Positions 40,590 to 51,310 of a stretch of DNA of 64,000 nucleotides are shown here, one piece after another. The position numbers and the translations under genes are program-made. The notes under the pieces are model-generated. The model searched no databases, was not told the DNA's origin, and saw only the letters and a program-made list of their open reading frames with translations. This DNA is from Dama dama (Eukaryota; Chordata; Mammalia; Artiodactyla; Cervidae): assembly GCF_033118175.1 (NCBI RefSeq), contig NC_083701.1, positions 13,163,501 to 13,227,500 of the forward strand. Direction: 5' to 3'. The first letter of the stretch is position 1. Every line of letters begins with the position of its first letter.

Positions 40590-40995
40590 TTAAAGATGAG
40601 CATGAATGATGAGCAAGAACAGGCAGGTCTAGTGGGAAAGAAAAACAGTTGTATACAGGTGCTTCAGAAAACAATCTGGCAGTTCCTCAAAAGGTTACCT
40701 AGACACCATATGACCCAGCAACTCCCCTCATAGGTGTACAAACTCAAGAAAGATGAACACCTACATCCACACCAAACCTTGTACATCTGAGCAGCATTAT
40801 TCATAATAACTCCAAAATGGACAAACTCAGTGTCCATCAACTGACCAATGAACAAAATGTTTATATATATACACACAATGGAACACTGTCTGGGCATCAC
40901 AAGGAATTACGTACAGATACAAGAGATGAGACGATGTGGATGAACCTTGAGACCATCATGCCAAGTGAAAGAACCGGTCACAAAAGACCCCATAC
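40590..40995 (+). mobile_element. L1M fragment, forward
   Basis: The text 'ccatatgacccagcaactcc', 'gagcagcattattcataata', 'agtgtccatcaactgaccaa' and 'gtggatgaaccttgagacca' is classic L1M 3' sequence. It abuts the reverse L1M piece, giving a head-to-head pair. Confidence 0.88.
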
Positions 40996-41004
40996 TAAGC
41001 TACA

Positions 41005-41148
41005 GGCCGTATCTCATTTAAACCTCACCATCTTTGTGCGAGGCGGGTCACGTGGTAACTCAGCTGAGACTGAAGATTTTGCTGAGCAAAACAGCAGGGT
41101 CACAGTAAAACCAGGTCTTTCTGGCTCGAGCCCTTGCTTCTGACTATA
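41005..41148 (-). mobile_element. MIR SINE
   Basis: A reverse MIR with 'atctcatttaaacctcacca', 'gtcacgtggtaactcagctg' and 'agcagggtcacagtaaaacc'. Confidence 0.65.
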
Positions 41149-41530
41149 ATAAAACATCGTGCCGGCTGCCAGGACACAACAGGGAACCAGATCCACGCAG
41201 GCTCAGCTCCAAACACCACAAATCATGATTTCATTGATTGGAGATGTGTGCTGTAGAAACCACGGGCTGGAGGGAGGAAGAGCATGGTGCAGTCCACGGG
41301 GAGGGCAGGCCTCTGAGAAAGGGGCACGTGGGCTGGGCCAGGTGAATGGTGCTGTGCCAAATGCCAGAGAAGAAGGTCCTGCTGTGGACGGCTCAGCACA
41401 CAGCAGGATCACGCATGGGGGCCGAAGGATAAATGCCCAAACTTCCTGAAGGAGAACGTGGCGAGTTAAACAACCTCAAGAGTCCTTGTTTCAGATTTTC
41501 TATCTTATGGGAATGCATCTTAATAAAATA
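41149..41530. other. Stretch without recognised features
   Basis: No repeat or gene recognised. Opposed frames at 41159-41449 and 41203-41412 are uninformative. Confidence 0.4.
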
Positions 41531-42029
41531 GGAAAATGTAGTTGCAAAGATTTAACAATGAGAATATTCAGTGAAGCACCGTTTGTATGTGCGTGCTAAG
41601 TCATATCACACGTCCGACTCTGCGACGCTATGGATTGTAGGCGGCCAGACTCTTCTGTCCATGAGATTGTCCAGTCAAAAATACCGGAGTGGGTTGCCAT
41701 GCTCTCCTCCAGGGGATCTTCCCAACCCAGGGGTCGAACTCACGTCTGCTGTGGTTCCTGCATTGCAGGTGAATTCTTTACCGCTGAGCCTCCGGGGAAG
41801 CCCGAAGCACTGTTCACAGCAGGGCAAAAGTTGAATTCATGTGTCTGTCCCAGATGCTTAAGAAACACTGGAGGAGCTTTGCCACTTATGTCTGAACAAC
41901 ACGTGAAGCTGGGTGTCCCAAGAGTCAGTGATGAAGCGGAAGTGCACATGTGGGAAGATATTTATCATGTATTTAGTAAAACAGCTATATTTATGAGCTG
42001 ATGTGTAGACTGCCGTACTATTACAAGTT
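41531..42029 (+). mobile_element. L1M-type fragment split by Bov-tA
   Basis: The text 'aagatttaacaatgagaata' to the left of the SINE, and 'actgttcacagcagggcaaa' and 'gatatttatcatgtatttag' to the right, recall an old L1ME 3' region. Confidence 0.45.
41584..41803 (-). mobile_element. Bov-tA SINE with target duplication
   Basis: A reverse Bov-tA, somewhat diverged. Flanks 'gaagcaccgtt' (41573-41583) and 'gaagcactgtt' (41804-41814) differ by one base. Confidence 0.94.
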
Positions 42030-42064
42030 TATGTGTATATATATATATACACATACACATATAG

Positions 42065-42115
<51 letters not shown>

Positions 42116-42126
42116 TATATGCATGT
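42030..42126. repeat. TA/CA microsatellite with palindrome
   Basis: A mixed (TA)n and (CA)n tract. The left part (42030-42055) is a perfect 26-base palindrome built on GTGTATA...TATACAC. Confidence 0.95.
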
Positions 42127-42339
42127 GTTTTAATTCATTTAATTAGTCACCTTTGAGTGATAACAAGTATTCTTAGCTTCTCCCCTATGTTTGTCTGGGT
42201 TTGTGGATTTTTCTGGAGAAGATATTTTGTGCTTTGTAATAAGAAATGAAGGACAGCTGGTGCCAGACAGGAGTGCAATTCTCCCAAAGTGGTCTGATTG
42301 GTAAGAATCACTCTTCATTTATCTGGTGCATCCTCAGGA

Positions 42340-42475
42340 AGAGTCCACCATGAGCCTGGGTTATGCACTGGGAGATGGAGGGAGATGAGGCAGACAGAGC
42401 TCCTGTTTCATGAGGAAGCTAGTTAGGTAAACACATCAGTGCAGTCTATGATATTTGCAGAGAGGCCTCCAGCTT
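42340..42475 (-). mobile_element. LINE-2 fragment, reverse
   Basis: The text 'ggttatgcactgggagatgg' and 'gagctcctgtttcatgagga' with 'gttaggtaaacacatcagtg' matches the reverse L2 order. Confidence 0.5.
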
Positions 42476-43094
42476 ATGAAAACGGGAATGATCTTTTCCC
42501 ATACTTTGAATGCAGACTCAATTACCCCTCACAAACTCAGCCCTAAAGATCCAGTAAACTGAAAGAGTCCCAATAGCTGTGATAAGACTAGCATTTTGAC
42601 TTAAAACTAGCCTGATGTCTCTACCATGCGGGCCTCTGTTTTCCTCATCTGCAAAGTGGGTGACTTCTCCAGGTGGCCACAAAGATCAGCTAAGGGCTCC
42701 ACAATAACACAGCCCTGTACACAGGCTGGACAGGGCTTAATGCCAAGATCTGAACCTCTCCCTGCGAGGACTGACAACCTAGAATTTAAATCGTGATGGA
42801 TGCCAATGTGTGGGGAAGAAAACAAGTTTACGACTGAAAGACTGAACAGAGCAAGGCAGTGAGCAGCCTGATTCCAAGTCAGCGGCCCCAGCCAGCTCAC
42901 GCCTAATGTGCCTTCCAACTCGGGCAGCGCCTGACTTTTGGAATGTGTTTGGAATCCCAAGGACAGTCTGTGCATGTTAAATTAGAAAAAAAAAAAAATT
43001 ATCTGCGAGGTTTTGTTCACATGTTAAAGGGAAGTATTTAGGACCTATTGCCTTGAAAATAAATCTTCTGTAACTCACCTCTGGGACAGTGAAA
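42476..43094. other. Stretch with weak MIR and an A-run
   Basis: A forward MIR-like piece lies near 42620-42700 ('ttcctcatctgcaaagtggg'). An A-run lies at 42986-42998. No gene was recognised. Confidence 0.4.
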
Positions 43095-43262
43095 AAAAGG
43101 CCTTTCCAGTTAGGTGAACAGGGTTTTGAACGTGGGCTCTGTGCCCTTCTGTAGATTATTTATCTTCTAGCTTCAGGATAATACTATCTTTCCCGCAGGG
43201 TAATTATTTAGAGCAATGCATTTAGATAGCATAGATGCTCAATAAATAGCAGTTGTTTTTTA
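43095..43262 (+). mobile_element. MIR SINE
   Basis: A forward MIR with 'tctagcttcaggataatact', 'agggtaattatttagagcaa' and 'agatgctcaataaatagcag'. Confidence 0.7.
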
Positions 43263-43972
43263 ATTTGGGGGGAGACTCAGAAAGCAAGGGGGTCTCATCA
43301 CCCAGAAGGAAATCAGCTCATCATGAAAGGGAAGGAGGCCCGGGGTGGTCTGGCCACCCAGAGCTAAGGCTGACCTCAGCTCAGCCTGGGAAAGGTGAGG
43401 CCAGGATAGCGTGTCTCTGTCAGTGATGTGGGAAAGCTAAATTAGACTGCAAATCCAAATTTGAGGCTGGCCCTGTGCTCTGCGTCCCTCTGAGAGCCTG
43501 GTTGTGCATGAGCAGAATGCACTAGGTGTTTCTCGGGGGAGGGGAAGGGACACGTCTTCACTGGAGAGTGAAGATGGCTACATCGGAGGTGGCACGGGGC
43601 AGCTGGGAGTCCAGCCAGGAGCAGAGTGCATATGGTGGGGTTCCATCAAAGTCACCAAGTGTGACTGGTTAAATATTCCCAGTCTGTGTCTACTTCTTGG
43701 TCTCCAAGGCCTGGGCTGGAGTCTGTGAATAATCTGTATTTTACCAGGCCCCATGGATACTTCTGACACTTTCCAAGGGCAGGCTTGGGAATCGCTCCCA
43801 CAGTAGAGAAGAGCCAGGCGTTGGCCTCAGAAGGTCTTGGTTCAAGACCCAGCTGGGCACCAGCTTTCAGGACCAGTTTTAAAATTCTGGGACTGGACCC
43901 AGGGCAAGGCAGGCTGGGACGTCTCTGCAGGCTACAAACATAAACAGGGAAATAGTCATATTAACTCTGCAC
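43263..43972. other. Stretch, mostly unassigned
   Basis: A possible forward MIR start lies at 43800-43860 ('gagaagagccaggcgttggc'). Nothing else was recognised. Confidence 0.4.
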
Positions 43973-44165
43973 TGTTATATGTATATGTGTGTGTATGTAT
44001 ATATGTATATTTATATATATGTATATGTGTATATATGGTTTTATATATATACATACACACATAACCATATATACACATATACCTACACACAATATGTTTT
44101 CATATATACATATACATGTATACATGCATAAAACCACATTATCTGTGTACATATACATGTATATG
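43973..44165. repeat. TA/TG/CA tract with long inverted repeat
   Basis: Alternating purine-pyrimidine DNA. The 20 bases at 44021-44040 are exactly complementary to 44063-44082 across a 22-base spacer, so a cruciform or hairpin can form. Confidence 0.93.
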
Positions 44166-44166
44166 A

Positions 44167-44382
44167 GTTTCCCAGGTGGCACTGGTGGAAAGAACCTTCC
44201 TGCCAACGCAGGAGACATGAGAGATGTGACTTCAATCCCTAGGTCGGGAAGATTCACTGGAGGAGGGCATGACAATCCACTCCAGTACTCTTGCCTGGAG
44301 AATCCCATGGACAGAGGAGCCTGGTGGGCTACAGTCCATAGGGTCACAAACAGCTGGACAGGCCTGAAGCAACTTAGCACAG
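44167..44382 (+). mobile_element. Bov-tA SINE inside microsatellite
   Basis: A full Bov-tA starting 'gtttcccaggtggcactggt' and ending 'gcaacttagcacagtacatg'. The TG/TA tract continues on both sides. Confidence 0.94.
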
Positions 44383-44384
44383 TA

Positions 44385-44592
44385 CATGCCTGTATACATG
44401 CATAAAAGCACACATGTGTGTTCACATATATGTATGTGTATATATATATATAAAATCATGTGTGTATACACACACATGCACACATACAAGCCTATATACA
44501 CACATTCACACTTACATGTGCAAGTGGATACACACATGTGTATACATACATGCATGCATACACAGGTACAGGCACACACACATTATGTGTTT
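44385..44592. repeat. CA/TA/TG tract, right part
   Basis: A continuation of the alternating tract with 'gtatatatatatataaaatc' and many CACA/TACA units. Confidence 0.93.
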
Positions 44593-44639
44593 GTGTTTGA
44601 GGATTAGTATTTCAGTTGCTCCTCAAACATCTCTACTCT

Positions 44640-44795
44640 AGCACTAATAGCCCGTTTTCCTGATGACGAGTCTGAGGCATGGAAAGAATATGAAACTTGC
44701 CTAAGATTACAGGACCAGTCAGTGGTAGAGGCAGGACTTGAAACAAAGCAGACTGACTCCAGAGCTCTCGTGTGCCCTCAGTGCAGCAGAACAGA
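44640..44795 (-). mobile_element. MIR SINE
   Basis: A reverse MIR with 'gttttcctgatgacgagtct', 'gaaacttgcctaagattaca' and 'gcagactgactccagagctc'. Confidence 0.8.
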
Positions 44796-44946
44796 TAACA
44801 AAGAGGCTAAGCAGAGGGGAGACTGAAACAGGCAGCCCGCTCCCAGGTGGAGACTGTGACCACTGACGTCTGCCCCGAATTCCTCTCATTTCTGTACTTG
44901 TGTGTTGCTTCTCCATTGAGAGCTGGAGTCAATGTCTCCTGCCTGT

Positions 44947-44948
<2 letters not shown>

Positions 44949-44986
<38 letters not shown>
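44949..44986. repeat. (AC)19 microsatellite
   Basis: An uninterrupted AC run of 38 bases. Confidence 0.97.
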
Positions 44987-44988
<2 letters not shown>

Positions 44989-45334
44989 CAAAGCCTAGCC
45001 AACCTGACACAGAAAAGGAACGCTCAAATTGCATCTTCCCCACTCCGTATCAGTTCGTCCTGCAAACATGAACCCAACTTTCCTAGGCCACAGTCATGAT
45101 TTATCATCATGAATCTCACAGTCAGCAGAAAGAATGACACTAGCAGTTAGAGCCCATCAAATTAAACCATGGGGTGCCTAAAGCAAGAAGGTACCAGCCC
45201 CACCAAAGCCACTGGCTGGCAAATAAGACTAGAGTATAAGGTCAGCAGGCATGGCTGAAATGGACCATCTGCTTCACTCAACAGGTAACAGGAACAAAGA
45301 TGGCAGCATGAATGTCCACTCACAAGGAGGGAGG
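44987..45334. other. Stretch without recognised features
   Basis: No repeat or gene recognised. Confidence 0.4.
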
Positions 45335-45455
45335 AAACCATGGTTGGTTCCAGGGCCTGGCTTTGCTCGCTACTGACTGTGTGATCTCAGGCCACTCTTC
45401 ACCTCTCTGGCCTCATCTCCCCAGGTAAGCTTGGTGATGTCCAAAGAACTATCAA
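45335..45455 (+). mobile_element. MIR SINE fragment
   Basis: A forward MIR with 'gctactgactgtgtgatctc' and 'cacctctctggcctcatctc'. Confidence 0.75.
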
Positions 45456-45532
45456 ATTCTTCTCATGATTCTCTTTAGCTTCATCTTAAGCACTGGTCAT
45501 TGCCATAGCATTTACTTTCGACTTGGGGGGAG

Positions 45533-45733
45533 ACCCTAATGCTGGGAAAGATTGAGGGCAGGAGGAGAAGGAGACGACAGAGGATGAGATGGTTGGATGG
45601 CATCACTGACTTGATGGACATGGGTTTGGGTAGACTCCGGGAGTTGGTGATGGACAGGGAGGCCTGGCGTGCTGCGGTTCATGGGGTCACAAAGAGTCAG
45701 ACATGCCTGAGCAACTGAACTGAACTGAACTGA
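45533..45733 (+). mobile_element. BovB LINE 3' end with duplication
   Basis: A 200-base BovB terminus with an (ACTGA)n tail. 'acttggggggaga' (45521-45533) on the left and 'acttgggggagaa' (from about 45734) on the right look like the target duplication. Confidence 0.93.
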
Positions 45734-45744
45734 ACTTGGGGGAG

Positions 45745-46597
45745 AAATCCAGCAAACTCCACTCTACCACTGTAAACAAACGAGGGGACAGAGGGTGTCG
45801 TTGACCTTATAGTAACACAGAAAGTCACTGATGAAACCTCCAAACCCCAGGAATTCCCAAACCCAGGCTCTTTCCTTCCTACTGGTTAATACCGCTCTGC
45901 TCCCATGCTGGATTCTAACTCACCTTTGCAGGAATTCACACCCTCCCACATTACTGGACATGTCTTACAGTCACTCAGCAGTTCCTCAATTAACGCAGAA
46001 CTGGTGAGAAGCTATCAGTGTCACTGGAATTTGTTTCCTTGCCCGCACCAAAGGCAGCTGCTTCCTTCACATCGGTATCAATCGGGCCAGGAAGTTTCTT
46101 TTTCCCTGAAATCTATTGTAGGCAGCAAGATCAGAGGGATCTGTCAAATGAAGGATGGAACAAGCTGGTCACATGGAGATACCGGCTGGCCCCTCTGGAT
46201 TGGCCCATCCCAGCCCTGTTGGCCGGTTGGCCAGTCCCCTGTGCTAGGGGGTTCCTCTGTCTGATAGTAAGAACAAAAGGAGTCATTACAATAATTAATC
46301 AGAAGCGCCGTCATCATGCTAAAGAACTTTTGGTCTGTTCCAAAGCCAGCTAGGAAACTGACCTCACCCTCTTCCTATAAACTCATGGCCTCCAGTCCAT
46401 CCAAGACTGAGGGATGAAATGCGTCTCCTGGAGGCAATGTCTCCAGGAAAACAAAGATTTTCTGAGGATCTGTGTAGACATCAGATGGGATGTCTACTCA
46501 TCTCACAGCTGAGAAAGCTAAGGCTGATCAATACCAATGTGTATACAAGTATACAGTGTGTGCAAGACTCTATTCTCTATTCTCAGATGTGCTCTGA
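45745..46597. other. Low-repeat island
   Basis: About 850 bases with no named repeat. Open frames at 45905-46264 and 46018-46353 (plus) overlap in different phases and show no domain. A candidate region for conservation analysis. Confidence 0.4.
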
Positions 46598-47036
46598 TAG
46601 GCAGAATAGCAGTCCTCCAAAGATGCCCATGCCCGAATCCCTGAAATTTGTGACTATATTGGGTTACATGGCAAAGGGGAATTCAGGATGCAGAGGGAAA
46701 TAAATGGCTAAAGTGCTCACCTTAAGACAGTGAGATCATCCTGGATTGTTTCTGTGGGCCCAATATAATTGGTAGTGTCCTTAAAAATGGAAGAGGGAGG
46801 CAGAAGAGAAAGATGAGAGAAAGGAAGAAAGGCATGGAAAGAGGACATGAAGCTGGCTTCATAGATGGATGAAGGGGCCACAAGCCTAGGGATGCAGGCA
46901 ACCTTTAGAAGCTGGAGGAGCCCACAAGAGGAACCAGCACTGTGTTCCCTGATTTTAGTGAGACCCGCCTTGGATTCTAACCTATAGAGCTGTCAGATAA
47001 TTAAATGTGTTGTTTTAAGCCACTAAATTAAAAGGC
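46598..47036 (+). mobile_element. Old LTR-like remnant
   Basis: The order 'aggcagaatagcagtcctcc', 'gggttacatggcaaagggga', 'gatcatcctggattgtttct', 'gtgggcccaatataattggt' and 'gttttaagccactaaatta' matches a familiar old mammalian repeat. I believe it is an LTR of the ERVL/MaLR type, but the family name is uncertain. Confidence 0.6.
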
Positions 47037-47039
47037 AGA

Positions 47040-47515
47040 CACATCACTTTGTCCACAAAGGGCTGTAGAGTCAAAACTGTGGTTTTCCAAGAGTCATGTA
47101 CAGATATGAGAGTTGGACCATAAAGAAGGCTGAACATCAAAGAACTGATGCTTTTGAACTGTGGTGCTGGAGAAGACTCTTGAGAGTCCCTTGGACTACA
47201 AGGAGAGCAAACCAGTCAATCCTAAAGGAAATCAACCCTGAATATTCATTGGAAGGATTGATGCTGAAGCTGAAGCTCTAATACTTTGGCCACCTGATAC
47301 AAAAAACTAACTTATTGGAAAAGATATTGATGCTGGGAAAGATTGAGGGCAGGAGGAGAAGAGGGCAAAAGGATGAAATGGTTGGATGGTATCATAGACT
47401 CAATGGATATGAATTTGAGCAAACTCCACAAAATAGTGAAGGACAGGGAAGCTTGGCATACTGCAGTCCATGGGGTCACAAAGAGTAGGACAAAACTGAG
47501 TGACTAAACACCACT
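47040..47515 (+). mobile_element. BovB LINE 3' part, old copy
   Basis: BovB text from 'cacatcactttgtccacaaa' to 'gtcacaaagagtaggacaaa actgagtgac'. The tail has lost its ACTGA units and substitutions are frequent, so it is older than the neighbouring copies. It sits directly after the LTR-like remnant. Confidence 0.9.
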
Positions 47516-47892
47516 ACCATACCATAAACCATATACCCACAATACCATATACCAACCGAACTACATTCACTGAGAGAACAGATGACTCTCTTCCATTCCC
47601 TTGGTGTCAACTTCTCAATCACTAAATCACTGATTCCCACGGCCAAGCCAAAACCATAACCACCAGTCAATGCCCTAAAGGAGTCCACATCATGCCAGCA
47701 AGTCAGACATGGGTAGAAAGAGAAGAGGTCTGTTCCTGTTCTCCAGACAAGAGGAGGTCAGAGACCTTCCAACAGAGGAAGATGACTCCCAGGTGGAAGA
47801 GCCCAGAGCGAAGGCTAAAGATGGGATGGAACTTGAGCTCAGGTGTATCAGGATACAGTGGGACACGCCGTTAGAGAGCGGCAAGTCCCCAC
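47516..47892. other. Stretch without recognised features
   Basis: No repeat or gene recognised. Confidence 0.4.
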
Positions 47893-48112
47893 TTACTGAG
47901 GACCTGCCATGAGCCAGACCCCAGCAGACACCTTCAGACAGGTTCATCTCACGAGAGCCCTGGCACAGGAATGAGATGCCCATGTCTCAGATGAGGACGC
48001 TGAGGCTCAGGGTGGTGAAGTGATTTGCTCACAGCCCCAGAGCCAGCCGCTGGTAAAGCTGGGGTTGAACCCAGCCCTCTCGCTGGCCAGAGCCCACGAA
48101 CCCCTCAGGCTT
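47893..48112 (-). mobile_element. MIR SINE
   Basis: A reverse MIR with 'ccatgtctcagatgaggacg', 'gaagtgatttgctcacagcc' and 'aagctggggttgaacccagc'. Confidence 0.8.
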
Positions 48113-49721
48113 CCAAAGAAGAAAGGCCGCAAACAAGTCATAAAAGTCAAAGAAAGGCATTGGCAAGTTCGAAAGACAAGGATGAGGCCTTGCTTATTGT
48201 GACTGACGCCCCACACAAGGGTGACCGTGATCAAAGCACAGGGGTGGAGTGGCAATCAGTTGGGCCTTAAATATCACGCTGAGAGGTCAGGCTATTTTTA
48301 CAAGTGGAGAGGGACGGGGTCAGAGCTGTGCTTTCAGAATTTGGACTTGGCCATGGGGAGAAGCATGGAAAACAGCACAGATGACATGAGACCCGGGGCA
48401 GGAGGCGGGGCGGGGGTGCGAGGCGACGGAAGGAAACAGGAAGCAAGCAGAGGCAGGACTGCTGGCTGGAGAGGGGGCCAGGGAGAGGGAGAAACCACTT
48501 CTTCCCTTTCTGATGAGGATAAGATTATGCCTTGAGAACAGGGCTTCCCAACAAAACAGGAGAGGAAGAACCCTGGGCACATGTCCCCTACATAGGCTGC
48601 AGTACTCAAATCATGTGGTCGCCCGGACTGCCTGCATCCACGCAGGAGCTCCGTCCATCGGGCGCTCTGGCCTCAGGCCCTGGGTGACCCTGCAGTGCCC
48701 CTGCCCCTGGTACCTCAGGGCCAAACCCAGACACAGAGATCAATGGAACCCAAAGGCAAGTGATGAAAGAGGGCAAGAAAATGATGAAGAGACCGAGGTG
48801 CAGCGAAGTACATATCTCGCCCGATAATACAGCGAATGCGTCCCAGAGTCAGGATGCTAACGCAGGCCCTTCTGTGCAGACCCTGCCTGTACCACTCAGG
48901 GACCCAGCAGGGGAGAAGCGAAGGAACAAACACTCTGATCTCGCTCCCTTCCTACCGTCGGGCCTGCCAGTGTCTCTGCAACAGAAGCCCGAGGGCACAG
49001 GAGCCCCATGCAGCACCCTGCCTATTGCATCCACACAGGTCAGCCTTCAGGTGGGGACAGGAGGTTACCCAGGACCTCATCACTCCCACAGCAGGAGGCC
49101 ACCTGCCTCTCTGTACAAGGGCAGGATGGCATACATGCCTCCACCCCAAGCTGGTCCAGCAGCATCATGCCTCTCCTTCCTTCCTCATTCCCACTCCGGG
49201 CCCTGCCCTGCTCCTATCACATGCAGAAATCTCATGCGGCCTTCTTTAGTCAAGGCAGGCCATTGGGAGTGGCTGTCTCGAGAGAACAGGGCCAGCTGAT
49301 GCCACTGCCGGCCAAGCTGCCCACCTCCCGGGCCCTTGCCCGCCCCGGGACCCTCCCTGCCAGCCCTGCACACGAAGGCCTGGCTGCCAGTAAAAAGAAA
49401 GGGCTCCTATCTCTGATTCAACAGGGCTCCTGATAAGAAATGTCATCCCTTGCTGTGTAATATTACCCGGCCGGATAAGAATCTCTATCAAGCTCAAACA
49501 CATGGCTGGCCACAGAACACAGAGCCCTCTGGAGCAGGATCATTTATTTGCTTAAGCTGAAAGCCCTGGGCAGCCGAGAGGAGCGCAGTGAATAAGAGAC
49601 TAAGAGCCAAATTAGAATCCATCTGACTGGGGGAGTCGGGATTCTTTTCCTCCGGAAGGATGAGGCCCCAGAGGACACCAGCAGGCCCGCCTCACTTCTC
49701 TCCTGACTCAGTAGGCGCCTT
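48113..49721. other. GC-rich low-repeat interval
   Basis: About 1.6 kb with no named repeat. It holds a G-run cluster at 48395-48425 and two GATA-type sites (TGATAAG near 49432, its relative near 49475) with 'ctatca' close by. Several open frames overlap on both strands. No protein family was recognised. Confidence 0.4.
48760..49299 (+). other. Orphan open frame, 179 codons
   Basis: ATG start with a lysine-rich beginning (KEGKKMMKRPR) and then serine/proline-rich sequence. No domain, signal peptide or membrane segment was recognised. Frames of 137 and 141 codons overlap it in the other two phases, which shows that stops are simply rare here. Probably chance or part of a non-coding transcript. 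Confidence 0.12.
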
Positions 49722-49945
49722 CACCTTCTTCTTTCCTCAAAGGGCACTTTCACTTATGTGATCGCATTTAATCCTCATGACAACCCCAAGGGAAGAGTTT
49801 TCAGCCTCCACTTACAGGTCAGGAAATTGAGATTCAGCAAGGTTAAGCAAAACGGCCAACGTCACACAGGCAGCCATGCCAGCTCACGGAATCAGACCCG
49901 TCCAGTCTGACTCACCAACCTGCTGTCAGATCAGCTGCTGGGTCA
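49722..49945 (-). mobile_element. MIR SINE, near complete
   Basis: A reverse MIR with 'atcgcatttaatcctcatga', 'tacaggtcaggaaattgaga', 'gtcacacaggcagccatgcc' and 'gtccagtctgactcaccaac'. Confidence 0.88.
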
Positions 49946-50234
49946 CTCCGCTGTTACAGCTAAATTAATCAATTAAGTCACATCAGCCCGATGGACAGAG
50001 TCAGCTACACAGTATCCTCTGGAAGTTCCATTTCAAGCTGCTCTCCCATCTCCTTCGAGTCTCTGTAACCTGGGGAATATAGAAGCCTGGCAGAGCATCG
50101 AAACTCAAGGCAGGGAAGGGGAGGCCAGGGATGGTACCCAGGAGAGGGAGGAGGGACACCCAGCGCTTCCACTTCTGCCGGTGTATTTGAGGAGTAGGAG
50201 ACAGACAGCATTGTGGAAAGAAAACTTCCCCTGC

Positions 50235-50352
50235 ATTCATCATTCAGGTGTTCACAGATACTAAGGGAAAGGCTACTGTATGCTTGGATCTGGGCTTGGT
50301 CCAGGCAATAATTATCATTGCAAATGAACAGATCCTGCCCTCAAGGAGGGGT
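50235..50352 (-). mobile_element. LINE-2 fragment, reverse
   Basis: The text 'cattcaggtgttcacagata' and 'gatcctgccctcaaggaggg' fits the reverse L2 end. Confidence 0.5.
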
Positions 50353-50544
50353 CTGTCTTCTGGGACTCACAGATCAGCAGAGTTGGGAACCACAGATTGT
50401 AAATGCAGACGCAGGAAGTCTAGGCAGCTGATTTGGGAGTGGTGGATGCGGACCATCGGAGCCGTCAGCACAGTCTGCACGCTGTGCCATGCCCTCCTTT
50501 TTCCATTTTTTAAAGTCATGTTTGTTAACTGGATGTGAGGGGAG

Positions 50545-50690
50545 TCTGGGGGAGAGAGAACGGTTGCATATCTATGTGTGACTAAGTCTGCTTTGCTGTG
50601 CATCTGAAACTAACACAACATTGTTAATTGGCTATACTCCAATATAAAAACAAAACAGTAAAAAACAAAATAAAAAATAAATTTAAAAAA
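50545..50690 (+). mobile_element. Cetartiodactyl L1 3' UTR
   Basis: The text 'gactaagtctgctttgctgt', 'ctgaaactaacacaacattg' and 'gctatactccaatataaaaa' is the L1 3' end, followed by an A-rich tail. Confidence 0.85.
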
Positions 50691-50771
50691 TCCACATGGT
50701 TAAGGCCAACAGCAGTTAGTACAACCTCAAGAATGTTCCATTTCACTACTTAAAGCCACCCTTCCTTTTAA

Positions 50772-50875
50772 GAGCTGTATGAAAGTGACAGTGAAGTCGC
50801 TCAGTCCCGTTGGACTCTGGGCCAGGCTCCTCCATCCATGGGATTTCCCAGGCAAGAAGACTGGAGCAGTATTCC
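50772..50875 (-). mobile_element. BovA monomer fragment
   Basis: One BovA half in reverse: 'gaaagtgacagtgaagtcgc tcagtcccg' then 'gggatttcccaggcaagaag'. Bases of the usual 'gcgaccccatggactgtagc' are deleted. Confidence 0.85.
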
Positions 50876-50899
50876 ATTCTATGGAGGCACTGTGATGCA

Positions 50900-51310
50900 G
50901 TCAAGCAATACCCAACTAAGGAGCAGGTAAATTGTGTCTCACTGTAGGAGATGAATAGGTGAAGCACAGGCGACTGTTAGGGAAGTGAAAATATGCCATA
51001 TGATACCACCATGGTGGATACATGGCATTACACAGTTGTTAAAAAATGCTCAACCCCAGAGTGAATCCTAATACAAATTATGAACTTGGGTGATAATGAT
51101 GTCAGTGAAGAATCCTAACACAAACTATGAACTTGGGTGATAACGATGTCAGTGAATGTCAGATTTGTCAACTGTAATAAATATACCATTCTGGTGCAGG
51201 ATGTTGCTGGTAAGGAGGTTGTACGTGGGGACAGCGGATATACGGGAACTCTGTACTTTCTACTCAACTTTTCTGTAAACCTAATAATAATGATAATAAT
51301 AATAATAAAA
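50900..51310 (+). mobile_element. L1M 3' UTR with internal duplication
   Basis: The text 'ccatggtggatacatggcat', 'accattctggtgcaggatgt' and 'ctgtactttctactcaactt' belongs to an L1M 3' end. A block of about 48 bases beginning 'gaatcctaatacaaattatg' occurs twice in a row at about 51062-51160. Confidence 0.8.

Noticed and set aside
44386..44641. CA-rich tracts considered as CRISPR-like or satellite arrays
   Set aside because: They have no regular repeat-spacer structure and are ordinary dinucleotide repeats.
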